Shown here piece by piece: positions 1 through 6,919 of a stretch of DNA of 7,530 nt (the first letter of the stretch is position 1; each line of letters begins with the position of its first letter). Location of the stretch: positions 1 to 7,530 of the forward strand of contig JAGBIR010000139.1 in NCBI GenBank assembly GCA_017934845.1. Direction: 5' to 3'. The translations under genes and the position numbers were made by a program. The notes below the pieces were generated by a model. The model was not told the DNA's origin and did not search any database. It was given only the letters and a program-made list of their open reading frames with translations. This DNA comes from Alistipes sp. (GTDB lineage: Bacteria; Bacteroidota; Bacteroidia; Bacteroidales; Rikenellaceae).

Positions 1-1
1 C

Positions 2-1468
2 GCCTCGATTATCGAAGGCCCGCTGATGCGCGGTATGGGTATCATCGGAGAGCTATTCTCGCAAGGCAAGATGTTCCTCCCGCAGGTTGTCAAGAGTGCG
101 CGTACGATGAAGCGTGCTGTTGATATTCTGCAACCCTATATAGAAGCCTCACGCGGCAACGTCACTCACTCTATGGGGCGCTACCTTTTGGCAACTGTAA
201 AGGGTGACGTTCACGATATTGGCAAGAATATAGCGAGCGTTGTTCTCGGCTGTAATAATTTCGACGTTATCGATTTGGGCGTAATGGTCTCGGCAGAGAG
301 CATCGTACGAGCGGCCATTGAATATAAGGTCGATTTCATTGGATTGAGTGGCCTTATCACTCCGTCGCTCGACGAGATGTGCCGAGTCGCGCAGGAGTTG
401 CACGCAGCAGGCATAAGCGTTCCGCTATTTATCGGAGGTGCTACAACGTCGGCTCTGCATACGGCAACTATGATTGCACCACTTTACGACGGGCCCGTAT
501 TCCACGTTAAAGATGCTTCGCAGAATCCCGTTCTGGCAACGGCACTTCTCGGCGCAGAACGGCAAAGAGTGATTGCAAAACTTAAAGAGGAACAGGCTGC
601 GTTGCGTGCCGAGTTCTATGCCGACAAGCATACTACACCAAAAACTCAGCACCCGCTAAAGATTGATTGGGAAGGGGAGTCTCTGCCCCTGCCCCGATTT
701 ACAGGCATACGCACATTTGAGAATATCTCGATCGACGAGATTCGCCCATACATCAACATGCGCCATTTCTACAATCTCTGGCGCGTGCAGCCCGACTCAA
801 ACGAGGCTAAAGAGTTGCTGGCCGAAGCCGAGGCTATGCTCGACAGATTGGCCGAGAGACATCACCTCGAAGCCCGCGTAGGCATTTTTAAGGCCTATGG
901 CACCACCGAGAGCATCGTTATGGAGCATCCGCAGGGCTGCAAATATTGTGGCGGAGCATTGCAAACGTCAACCATCCCCACACCGCGACAAGCCGCCGAC
1001 AATAAAGATGGCGTAGCGTTATCGCTCTGCGATTTTGTTGCACCCGCAGGGTATGGCGACCACGTTGGTGCATTTGCCATTACGGTTTCGGCATCTTTTG
1101 CCGAGGAGTTGGAGCAGTTGAAAGTCGAAGGAAAGCAATACGACGCACTGATGATGCAGGGGTTGGGCGACAGATTGGCAGAAGCTGCATCAGAGTGGCT
1201 ACACGCAAAGGTGCGACGCGAATTATGGGGCTACGCGCCCAACGAGGATTTCGCTGCAAAAGAGCTTTTCCAAGCGGCATTTCAGGGCATACGTCCCGCG
1301 GTTGGTTACCCCTCGCTTCCCGACCAGAGAGTGATATTCAAACTTGCAACGTTGCTCGACATTGAGCAGATTGGAATCCGGCTTACCGAAAATGGAGCTA
1401 TGTATCCTCAAGCATCGGTCTGCGGTCTATATCTGGCAAGCCCTCACGCAAAGTATTTTATAATTTAG
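2..1468 (+). CDS. metH: Cobalamin-dependent methionine synthase, C-terminal part (5' end outside window)
   Basis: MetH transfers a methyl group from methyltetrahydrofolate to homocysteine through methylcobalamin in the cytoplasm. The open frame runs through the left edge, so only the last 488 residues are visible; the homocysteine and folate domains are missing. Visible residues 1-50 are the end of the cap domain ([13 protein letters not shown]). Residues about 58-190 form the B12-binding Rossmann domain, with the cobalt-ligand motif DVHDIG (His71), [13 protein letters not shown] and IGGATTS. Residues about 235-488 are the AdoMet-dependent reactivation domain, with [20 protein letters not shown] (Arg431, Tyr436) and a final KYF (Tyr485). 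Three oddities: E. coli-type YIDW is YINM here (Asn252), a CKYC pair sits at 313-316, and the protein stops three residues after KY, without the roughly 35-residue tail of E. coli MetH. The stop is TAG, followed closely by a hairpin terminator. The family call is very secure. Confidence 0.97.
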   Translation, partial: ASIIEGPLMRGMGIIGELFSQGKMFLPQVVKSARTMKRAVDILQPYIEASRGNVTHSMGRYLLATVKGDVHDIGKNIASVVLGCNNFDVIDLGVMVSAESIVRAAIEYKVDFIGLSGLITPSLDEMCRVAQELHAAGISVPLFIGGATTSALHTATMIAPLYDGPVFHVKDASQNPVLATALLGAERQRVIAKLKEEQAALRAEFYADKHTTPKTQHPLKIDWEGESLPLPRFTGIRTFENISIDEIRPYINMRHFYNLWRVQPDSNEAKELLAEAEAMLDRLAERHHLEARVGIFKAYGTTESIVMEHPQGCKYCGGALQTSTIPTPRQAADNKDGVALSLCDFVAPAGYGDHVGAFAITVSASFAEELEQLKVEGKQYDALMMQGLGDRLAEAASEWLHAKVRRELWGYAPNEDFAAKELFQAAFQGIRPAVGYPSLPDQRVIFKLATLLDIEQIGIRLTENGAMYPQASVCGLYLASPHAKYFII

Positions 1469-1476
1469 AGCATAAA

Positions 1477-1506
1477 AAAGTCCGAATCTTGCTGGATTCG
1501 GACTTT
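1477..1506. terminator. Bidirectional hairpin terminator between metH and the GH110 gene
   Basis: A perfect 12-bp inverted repeat (1477-1488, AAAGTCCGAATC, pairing with 1495-1506) encloses a 6-nt loop. On the minus strand the stem runs straight into six T residues, a good intrinsic terminator for the GH110 transcript. On the plus strand it is followed by TTTAATTTTC, a weaker U tract suitable for metH. It starts 8 nt after the metH stop and ends 21 nt before the GH110 stop codon, exactly where two convergent genes need a shared terminator. Confidence 0.9.
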
Positions 1507-1527
1507 AATTTTCTGCTTACTCTACGA

Positions 1528-3234
1528 CTACTCCACTACCAAGTTCTCTACGCTCTTGGTCTCGATAGTAAGGCCGCAGCCCTCAACGCGATTGCGCTTA
1601 ACCTCGATATTACGAGCGTTGCGAACCGATATACCGCAAGTATTCTCGCCTGTACCGATAATGGTATTGTCGAGAATCTTAACGCCATCGTGCAGCTTTG
1701 TATTCTCGGTATCGGGAGCACCAATAACAACGGCAATACCCGATGCACCATACTGGCAACCTGCACCCAAACCGCAATTTACGATAATGTTGCGCTGAAT
1801 CAACAAATCCTGAGCGTGAGTACCCTCTTTCCATACCGACTCGGCACCTACGTGGATTGCCGTACCTGTACTTCCGCGGAAGATGTTATCCTCGATAACC
1901 ACACCGCGAGTCTTTGCCAACACGCAACGTGCAAGGTTACCCCATACGGTCGAACGACGGAACTCCAAGCGTGGCAACTTCGAGATATTGAACAAATAGT
2001 ACTTATCGTAATCAGCAGGAAGGTCGCAATTCAACTTAACCTTAACATCCACCTGCTCGCCCTCGTGCTGTACGTCGGTAACCTCGGCAACATCCTCTAC
2101 GGCAAGTGTAGAGATACGAACAATCTCCATTTTATCGCCTACGCGAGGAACATCGGCAACCTGAATGTGAGTATAAGTGGGAGCCTTCAAAACCAGAGTC
2201 GCCCAGCCATCCTCTACGGCGGCGATATCGTGGTAGTAGCCGTGAACGTTTGTAGCGTCGTCACCCTGACCGCGGAACATACAACCGTCGAACGAAATTG
2301 TACCCTCGCAGCAAGCGAAGTGAGTTGCATCGGTATTTGTCGAGAATGTATAACCCTCGGCTGGGATAATCGAGAGACCCTTGATTGTAACGTCCTTGCT
2401 ATCGAAACCAACGATACCCATACCGCACTGTGAATGGATGGTTACGTTCTCGATCTTGGTGTTTGTCGAACGCCATACCAAGATAGCGGGACGGAAGTGG
2501 AATGAGTGAGGAGTTGCTACGGGAGCATCCATCATATAGTCGGGCAGCTTACCCTTGAAGATAACCTTGTTGCCTGGCAATACCTCCTTACGAGCGAAGT
2601 AGAAAGGATTGCGATAGATACCGCTAATCTCGTTGTCCCACAACATAACGCGGGGGAATGGAGTATCCATAGTCAAGGTACGCTCCTGACCAAACTGAAC
2701 GGTAAAAGTCTCGGCATCGATTGCGCATACGCGACCCTCCGAGAATGGCTTACGCTTATAGTCGATGGTAAGGCCGCGAACAGTAAAATAGGTACTACCA
2801 ACGATTGAGAGTGGCTCCATCCAACCCTCGCACATAAGCACTGCACCGCGCGCCTCGATGGTTGTATTGACGCTACCGTCGAAATTCAAACCGCTTACAT
2901 AGGGATAATAGGGCTTAAAGATTGTACCCTCGGGGTGCTGACCCATCTTACCCGACATAACCTCATTCTCCAAACGCTCAGCCTCGGCATCACGCAAACG
3001 ATACTCTCCGGCAGGCATAACGAGTGTTGTACCGGCATTCTCGCGGCAATACTCGGCAGCACGACGCAACGCCTTGGTATCGTCCTTGCCATCGTCGGGT
3101 TTAGCACCAAAGTCAACAACCGAGATTGTGCGACCTTCGCCCTTTACTTCATCAGCTGCTGCCGCTACCGAAAGCGACAAAATTGCGGCACACGCCACCA
3201 ACATTTTCTTTCCAATCATAATCAGTCTCTTCAT
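1528..3234 (-). CDS. Secreted GH110 alpha-1,3-galactosidase (parallel beta-helix)
   Basis: This 568-residue protein is predicted to remove terminal alpha-1,3-linked galactose, as in blood group B or linear alpha-Gal glycans, by inversion. An N-terminal signal peptide (MKRLIMIGKK, then a hydrophobic stretch ending VAAAA) suggests cleavage near residue 27 and a periplasmic or surface location. The mature part opens with ISVVDFGAKPDDGKDDTKA (38-55), the usual start of a right-handed parallel beta-helix, and repeated short beta-helix turns follow to the end. Asp302 (NTDATHF), Asp325 and Asp326 (QGDDATNVHG) have the same 23/24-residue spacing as Asp321, Asp344 and Asp345, recalled as the catalytic residues of a characterised GH110. 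The start codon has no Shine-Dalgarno but an AT-rich leader typical of the phylum; Met6 is an alternative start. It lies 30 bp after the lysO C-terminal cistron, so is probably co-transcribed. GlaA-like versus GlaB-like linkage preference cannot be read from the sequence; another beta-helix glycosidase family is the main alternative. Confidence 0.85.
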   Translation of the reverse strand: MKRLIMIGKKMLVACAAILSLSVAAAADEVKGEGRTISVVDFGAKPDDGKDDTKALRRAAEYCRENAGTTLVMPAGEYRLRDAEAERLENEVMSGKMGQHPEGTIFKPYYPYVSGLNFDGSVNTTIEARGAVLMCEGWMEPLSIVGSTYFTVRGLTIDYKRKPFSEGRVCAIDAETFTVQFGQERTLTMDTPFPRVMLWDNEISGIYRNPFYFARKEVLPGNKVIFKGKLPDYMMDAPVATPHSFHFRPAILVWRSTNTKIENVTIHSQCGMGIVGFDSKDVTIKGLSIIPAEGYTFSTNTDATHFACCEGTISFDGCMFRGQGDDATNVHGYYHDIAAVEDGWATLVLKAPTYTHIQVADVPRVGDKMEIVRISTLAVEDVAEVTDVQHEGEQVDVKVKLNCDLPADYDKYYLFNISKLPRLEFRRSTVWGNLARCVLAKTRGVVIEDNIFRGSTGTAIHVGAESVWKEGTHAQDLLIQRNIIVNCGLGAGCQYGASGIAVVIGAPDTENTKLHDGVKILDNTIIGTGENTCGISVRNARNIEVKRNRVEGCGLTIETKSVENLVVE

Positions 3235-3264
3235 TTTATATTGTTAATATTATATTTCAATCAG

Positions 3265-3894
3265 TTAGCCTAACGAGCAAAACATAGGCACAAGTATCGG
3301 TACCGACATATCGACCACAATACCGTGCAATATTGCAATAAACACCCAATCGCGGCCCGAAAAACGGGTAATGATTGGCAATGTCACATCCATCGACGTT
3401 GCTCCGCCGGCACATATAGGAGCCAAAGGCGAGAACCACCGCACCATAAGTGGCGCAAGCGTCAAGGTCATCATCTCGCGAAAAATATTGGCCATAAGGG
3501 CTATCGTTCCCAACTCTGCCGCCGCCTGCACTCCTATCGAAGACTCCTTGAGCGACGAAATCAGGATTGACGAGAGCGAATAGTATCCAAATCCACTCCC
3601 GACGGCCAGCACCTCGGCAAGCGACCAACGCTGCAAACCCAGCGACACTATCGCAACAGCGAGTAGCGTACCGATGATCGTTGCGCACGGCACCAAGAGC
3701 ATACGAGGCGAGAGCGAGCGCAAAATCTCCTTCAGGCGCGAATCACTGCCAATACCTATGCCCACTTGAAACATCAAGGCATAGAGCACCCACATCGTCA
3801 CACCTTCGCCCAATATCCACTCCGGAAGCCACTCCTTATATCCGGCAAGGCATCCCAACAAAAAGGCTGCAACAATAAGCATACTACTGCGCAT
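3265..3894 (-). CDS. lysO: LysO-family lysine exporter, C-terminal half (separate cistron)
   Basis: A 209-residue integral membrane protein matching the C-terminal two thirds of E. coli LysO (YbjE), an inner-membrane L-lysine exporter. About six hydrophobic segments are visible, near residues 3-18, 33-49, 65-86, 93-113, 128-150 and 184-206. The family signatures are GSGFGYYSLSSIL (99-111; GFGWYSLSGIL in E. coli), GGATSMDVTLP (163-173; GATSMDFTLP in E. coli) and AILHGIVV (187-194). The start at 3894 is chosen because AGGAGG lies 5 nt upstream; a longer reading from 3951 adds a non-family extension embedded in the upstream cistron. It overlaps the N-terminal cistron by 11 bases in the +1 frame, which points to translational coupling and a two-chain transporter. 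Lysine as substrate is inferred from the family; the family call is strong. Confidence 0.88.
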   Translation of the reverse strand: MRSSMLIVAAFLLGCLAGYKEWLPEWILGEGVTMWVLYALMFQVGIGIGSDSRLKEILRSLSPRMLLVPCATIIGTLLAVAIVSLGLQRWSLAEVLAVGSGFGYYSLSSILISSLKESSIGVQAAAELGTIALMANIFREMMTLTLAPLMVRWFSPLAPICAGGATSMDVTLPIITRFSGRDWVFIAILHGIVVDMSVPILVPMFCSLG

Positions 3895-4171
3895 TGTCAC
3901 CTCCTCTCCTGCGGAACCAATATTTATAAACATAACGTGCAGCCACCACACTACCCAGCGTAGCCGCCACCGCTATTACCAAGGCCTCGCCACCAAGCGA
4001 TGCCATATTACGCATCACTTGACGATTGCCACCGATTTCGCCACCCATAATAAAGAGCAGCACGATAATCGTCAGCATTGTGGTCATACTTACCAAACCC
4101 ACGCCTTTTACCTTGCGAATAAGGTATCCCACACCGACGCCTAAAAACATTACAGCTATGATTTTTAACAT
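3884..4171 (-). CDS. lysO: LysO-family lysine exporter, N-terminal half (separate cistron)
   Basis: A 95-residue membrane protein with three hydrophobic segments (about residues 2-18, 28-47 and 62-82). It corresponds to the first roughly 90 residues of E. coli LysO: it begins IIAVMFLGVGVGYLI, comparable to ILVPLIVGYLI, and contains a central LLFIMGGEIGG, comparable to LILFFMGISLA. It ends in a basic tail with RRRGGDNAQ, which is probably cytoplasmic by the positive-inside rule. The break falls where the single-chain protein has a hydrophilic linker between its two membrane regions, so the split looks structurally tolerable rather than a recent break. The downstream cistron overlaps by 11 bases with its own Shine-Dalgarno. 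No strong ribosome site precedes this start, but a good phylum-type promoter lies about 20-50 nt upstream. Identity rests on its position and topology as well as sequence, because N-terminal conservation is weaker. Confidence 0.8.
   Translation of the reverse strand: MLKIIAVMFLGVGVGYLIRKVKGVGLVSMTTMLTIIVLLFIMGGEIGGNRQVMRNMASLGGEALVIAVAATLGSVVAARYVYKYWFRRRGGDNAQ
3900..3905 (-). promoter_or_regulatory. Strong Shine-Dalgarno for the lysO C-terminal cistron
   Basis: On the minus strand AGGAGG is followed by TGACA and the ATG at 3894, a near-ideal ribosome binding site inside the end of the upstream cistron. It decides the start of the downstream half. It stands out because the starts at 3234, 4171 and 4440 have no comparable site. 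It also encodes part of the Arg-Arg-Arg-Gly-Gly tail of the N-terminal protein. Confidence 0.8.
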
Positions 4172-4191
4172 AGTCTCACGCTTTCACTCTA

Positions 4192-4220
4192 CAAAGTTAA
4201 CCTTTTAAGTCATTAAACAA
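4192..4220 (-). promoter_or_regulatory. Putative Bacteroidota-type promoter for lysO-GH110
   Basis: On the minus strand TAACTTTG (4199-4192) fits the Bacteroides -7 consensus TAnnTTTG exactly. A TTG (4220-4218) lies 18 nt further upstream, close to the usual spacing for the -33 TTTG element, though slightly short. Transcription would start near 4185, leaving a leader of roughly 15 nt before the ATG at 4171. It is the only full match to the -7 consensus I noticed in this divergent spacer. Confidence 0.5.
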
Positions 4221-4326
4221 CCATTAAAACCGGAAAATTTTGCCATCCTGCCTAAAATATCTCTGCAATAGCAGTGCCATCGTGCACGTACACAAACTTT
4301 CTGTTTTGATACTCGGCATTTTTATG

Positions 4327-4358
4327 TTGTCCGAATATTGGTTGCGGGAAGATATTTG
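4327..4358 (+). promoter_or_regulatory. Weak candidate promoter for the GH92 gene
   Basis: GATATTTG (4351-4358) matches five of the six fixed positions of TAnnTTTG, and TTG (4327-4329) lies 21 nt upstream. Transcription would start near 4365 with a leader of about 75 nt. The match is imperfect and the region is AT-rich, so chance is quite possible. The rest of the 4172-4439 divergent spacer shows no gene, clear operator or riboswitch that I can identify. Confidence 0.25.
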
Positions 4359-4439
4359 GCATATAAAAGTTTGCAGATATCGCCTTTTTTTGCCAAATTT
4401 GTTGCAAGGGATTATCCTCCAACTTAAAAGATTTACGTT

Positions 4440-6746
4440 ATGAAGATTATATCACTCATCATTCTACTGATTTTTTCACTCAACACATCAGCTACGCAAG
4501 CAAAATCAACATCGGCAGAAAAAAGTCCCGCCGATTATGTCGATATGTTTATCGGCACGTCGAACTCACGCTGGATGTTAGGCCCTTATGCGCAGGAGCC
4601 ATTCGGTATGATACAGCTCGGCCCCGATAATCAAGGCAATGTCTGGATGGGTGGCTACGAGTACGCAATCGGCAGCGTTTCGGGCTTCAGCCATCTGCAC
4701 GCGTGGACAATGGGCGGACTGATGATTATGCCCACTACAGCCGACCTTGTACTTACAAACAATTCGGTTGACTCGCCCTACAAAGGTGCTAACGCGGGTT
4801 ATCACTCGCGCATTTTGAAGGAGAGCGAGGTTGCATCACCCGGATATTACTCGGTATATCTCTACGATCACGAAGTGAAGGCCGAGCTTTCGGCTACAAC
4901 GCGTTGCGGTATTCATCGCTACACCTTCCCCGAACGCACAGAGTCGCGCATCCTGATCGACCTGCTGTTCCCTACCGAGTGGGATTATGGATTCCACATC
5001 AAAGATGCCAGCATCGTAAAGGTTAGCGACACCGAATTGGAGGGTTATGCCGACTGCAATTCGGGTAATTGGAGCAGCTGGAACGATTATAAGCTCCACT
5101 TCATAATTCGCTTCAGTAAGCCCTTCCGTCAGTTAAATGGCTGGAACGAGGGCCGTGAGCAGAGTAATATAGAGAAAATTGCGGGCAAGGGCGATACGGG
5201 CGTTTATGCGCTCTACACAACAACCGAGGGCGAGGAGATTACCGTCTGCACTGCCCTATCGCTTGTAAGCATCGAGCAGGCGCGCCTGAATATGGAGGCA
5301 GAGTTGGCACCACTTGGCTACGACTTCGACCGCGTAGCCGCAGCTACACGTGCAAAGTGGAACGATCTATTGGGTCGCATCGAGATTAAGGGTGGCAGCG
5401 AAGAGGATAAAGTTAAGTTTTATACAAACCTCTATCGTGCCTATGCTGGCAAGCAGACTTGGAGCGATGTAAACGGCAAGTATGTAGATGCGTGCGAGAA
5501 TGTTCAGCAGGTGGAGAGTGGCCAGATGTATGGCGGCGACGCCTTTTGGAATAGCTTCTGGAATCTGAACGGTTTGTGGTCGATTATCTCGCCCCGATAT
5601 ATGGATAATTGGGTAACCACCCAACTCGAGCTATTTAAGCATAATGGCTGGACCGGAAAGGGCCCCGCAGGATTGGAGTATTCGGGCATTATGGAGGGCT
5701 CGCACGAAACGGCACTTATGGTTTCGGCCTATCAGAAGGGTATTCGTACCGATGGCGAGGCGATTTATGAGGCTGTAAAGAAAAATGTAACGCAGTCGGG
5801 AGGTTGGCATCCATGTCGAGGTTGGATGGGTAATCCGCAACTCGACAGCTACATACGCTACGGCTATATGCCACGCGAGGATGGTGTGGTATCGAAGACT
5901 TTGGACTATGCCTACGACGATTGGTGTGTGGCGCAGTTGGCTTTGGCATTGGGTAAAACCGCCGAGGGCGAGGCTTTGGAAGAGCGCTCGATGAACTATA
6001 AAAATGTCTTCCACCCCGAGAAAAAGTTTGTCATGCAGCGTAACAAGCAGGGCGAGTGGGACCCCAACTTCGATGTATTCTCGAATCAGGGCTTTATTGA
6101 GGGTAACAGCTGGCAATATTCGTGGTATGTGCCGCACGATATCGACGGATTGATTGACCTTATCGGCAAGGAGACCTTCAACTCTCGCCTTGAGGAGGGT
6201 TTTGCAAAGTCAGAGAAGCATCGCTTCGCGGCGCATGTATTTGACCGCACGATGGGACAGTCGGCAGAGTTCTACATCAACCACGGCAACGAGGTTAATA
6301 TGTGTACTCCGTTCCTGTTTAACTATTCGGGAAAACCTTGGTTGGCGCAGAAGTGGTCGCGTGCTATTTTGGACTCTTATTACGGCTCGACACCCTACCA
6401 CGGCTGGGAAGGTGATGAGGATGAAGGTCAAATGTCGGCTTGGTATGTAATGAGTGCAATGGGGCTGTTCGAGATGGATGGCGGCGTGGCTGCAACTCCC
6501 GAATTGGATATCACTTCGCCTCTGTTCCGCGAGATTACAATCCACCTCGACAACGACTATTACCGCGGTAAGACATTCACTATCAAGGCAAAGGGCAATT
6601 CGGATAAGAATATCTACATTCAGAAGATGTGGCTCAACGGTCGCGAGTGGCACTCAACGCGCATACCATTCTCGGCGATTGTCAATGGCGGAGAGCTTGT
6701 ATATCAAATGGGCGCAGAGCCAAATTACGGGTGGTTCAAGGAGTAA
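4440..6746 (+). CDS. Secreted GH92 alpha-mannosidase
   Basis: A 768-residue enzyme predicted to be a calcium-dependent, inverting exo-alpha-mannosidase acting on N-glycan or mannan mannose. Residues 1-21 form a type I signal peptide (cleavage after TQA likely), so it is exported. The N-terminal beta-sandwich domain starts with YVDMFIGT (33-40), EPFGMIQLGPD (53-63) and SGFSHLHAWTMGG (81-93). The catalytic (alpha/alpha)6 domain has KFYTNLYRAY (326-335), YGGDAFWNSFWNLN (364-377), EGNSWQYSWYVPHD (554-567), GNE (616-618), NYSGKPW (628-634) and GDEDEGQMSAWYV (658-670). Glu554 is the likely general acid; Asp659 and Asp661 fit the DxD pair recalled from BT3990 (Glu533, Asp642, Asp644). Its GGDAFWNSFW stretch replaces the common LWDTYR-type motif, pointing to a divergent subfamily, so the linkage is uncertain. 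Length is typical. No Shine-Dalgarno is seen; the leader is AT-rich. It is transcribed divergently from the lysO-GH110 cluster. Confidence 0.93.
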   Translation: MKIISLIILLIFSLNTSATQAKSTSAEKSPADYVDMFIGTSNSRWMLGPYAQEPFGMIQLGPDNQGNVWMGGYEYAIGSVSGFSHLHAWTMGGLMIMPTTADLVLTNNSVDSPYKGANAGYHSRILKESEVASPGYYSVYLYDHEVKAELSATTRCGIHRYTFPERTESRILIDLLFPTEWDYGFHIKDASIVKVSDTELEGYADCNSGNWSSWNDYKLHFIIRFSKPFRQLNGWNEGREQSNIEKIAGKGDTGVYALYTTTEGEEITVCTALSLVSIEQARLNMEAELAPLGYDFDRVAAATRAKWNDLLGRIEIKGGSEEDKVKFYTNLYRAYAGKQTWSDVNGKYVDACENVQQVESGQMYGGDAFWNSFWNLNGLWSIISPRYMDNWVTTQLELFKHNGWTGKGPAGLEYSGIMEGSHETALMVSAYQKGIRTDGEAIYEAVKKNVTQSGGWHPCRGWMGNPQLDSYIRYGYMPREDGVVSKTLDYAYDDWCVAQLALALGKTAEGEALEERSMNYKNVFHPEKKFVMQRNKQGEWDPNFDVFSNQGFIEGNSWQYSWYVPHDIDGLIDLIGKETFNSRLEEGFAKSEKHRFAAHVFDRTMGQSAEFYINHGNEVNMCTPFLFNYSGKPWLAQKWSRAILDSYYGSTPYHGWEGDEDEGQMSAWYVMSAMGLFEMDGGVAATPELDITSPLFREITIHLDNDYYRGKTFTIKAKGNSDKNIYIQKMWLNGREWHSTRIPFSAIVNGGELVYQMGAEPNYGWFKE

Positions 6747-6765
6747 GAGAGGAAAATTCAAAATT

Positions 6766-6784
6766 ACGAGGGGTAAACCCTCGT
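6766..6784. repeat. 7-bp hairpin, possible extra GH92 terminator
   Basis: ACGAGGG (6766-6772) pairs perfectly with CCCTCGT (6778-6784) around a 5-nt loop GTAAA. It lies 20 nt after the GH92 stop and is followed by TTCCTCC, a poor U tract. It may be a first, weak terminator, a 3'-end stabilising hairpin, or part of the surrounding repeat. Confidence 0.45.
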
Positions 6785-6800
6785 TTCCTCCTCGCGGCTC

Positions 6801-6826
6801 GGCAAAGTATGCAAGCACCCTCTGCC
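6801..6826. repeat. Imperfect palindrome inside the spacer repeat
   Basis: The 26-nt segment from GGCAAAGTATGC to GCACCCTCTGCC folds on itself with 9 of 12 positions paired; the mismatches are spread along the arms rather than clustered. This is the pattern expected of a once-perfect palindrome that has drifted. It could equally be a modest chance dyad. Confidence 0.35.
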
Positions 6827-6874
6827 CTCGCTCCGCAGCGTCGGTTCAAAATTCAAAATTAATTATACAAAAAA

Positions 6875-6902
6875 TGGAGTGTTCAAAGCAATGAACACTC
6901 CA
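6875..6902. terminator. Bidirectional hairpin terminator between GH92 and the transglutaminase-like gene
   Basis: TGGAGTGTTCA (6875-6885) pairs perfectly with 6892-6902 around the 6-nt loop AAGCAA. On the plus strand a C and then five T residues (6904-6908) follow; on the minus strand the stem is followed by six T residues (complement of 6869-6874). It can therefore end both the GH92 transcript and the convergent minus-strand gene, whose stop codon is 17 nt away. Confidence 0.9.
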
Positions 6903-6919
6903 CTTTTTAATTACTACGC

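Larger units (their letters stand above)
6753..6861. repeat. 14-bp direct repeat flanking an 81-bp GC-richer insert
   Basis: AAAATTCAAAATTA occurs exactly at 6753-6766 and 6848-6861, seven bases after the GH92 stop and just before the downstream terminator. The 81 bases between them (6767-6847) are much richer in G and C than the flanks and hold two hairpins. No convincing reading frame fits. The arrangement resembles a dispersed intergenic repeat or a small non-autonomous element, but one copy alone cannot show that. Confidence 0.5.

Noticed and set aside
1489..2433. 314-codon open frame on + antisense to the GH110 gene
   Set aside because: It begins inside the terminator hairpin, has no recognisable domain, and is explained by the codon use of the GH110 gene on the opposite strand, which has catalytic motifs and a signal peptide.
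3192..3201. Possible lipobox LVAC in the GH110 leader
   Set aside because: The hydrophobic core continues beyond this Cys and ends at VAAAA before DE, which fits ordinary signal peptidase I cleavage; too little hydrophobic sequence precedes the Cys for a lipoprotein signal.
3884..3905. Programmed frameshift fusing the two lysO halves
   Set aside because: A +1 shift would be needed, but there is no slippery codon at the stop and the SD-like site is 13 nt upstream rather than about 3 nt as in prfB; coupled re-initiation at the ATG explains the data better.
3895..3951. Longer start for the lysO C-terminal cistron
   Set aside because: The extra 19 residues resemble no LysO segment and lie within the upstream cistron, whereas the ATG at 3894 has an AGGAGG site at ideal spacing.
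4240..4443. 67-codon open frame on + just before GH92
   Set aside because: It lies in AT-rich promoter sequence, overlaps the GH92 start by four bases, and shows no ribosome site or recognisable motif.
6454..6894. 146-codon open frame running from inside GH92 through the downstream spacer
   Set aside because: It is out of frame with GH92, has no domain resemblance, and passes through two hairpins and most of the terminator.
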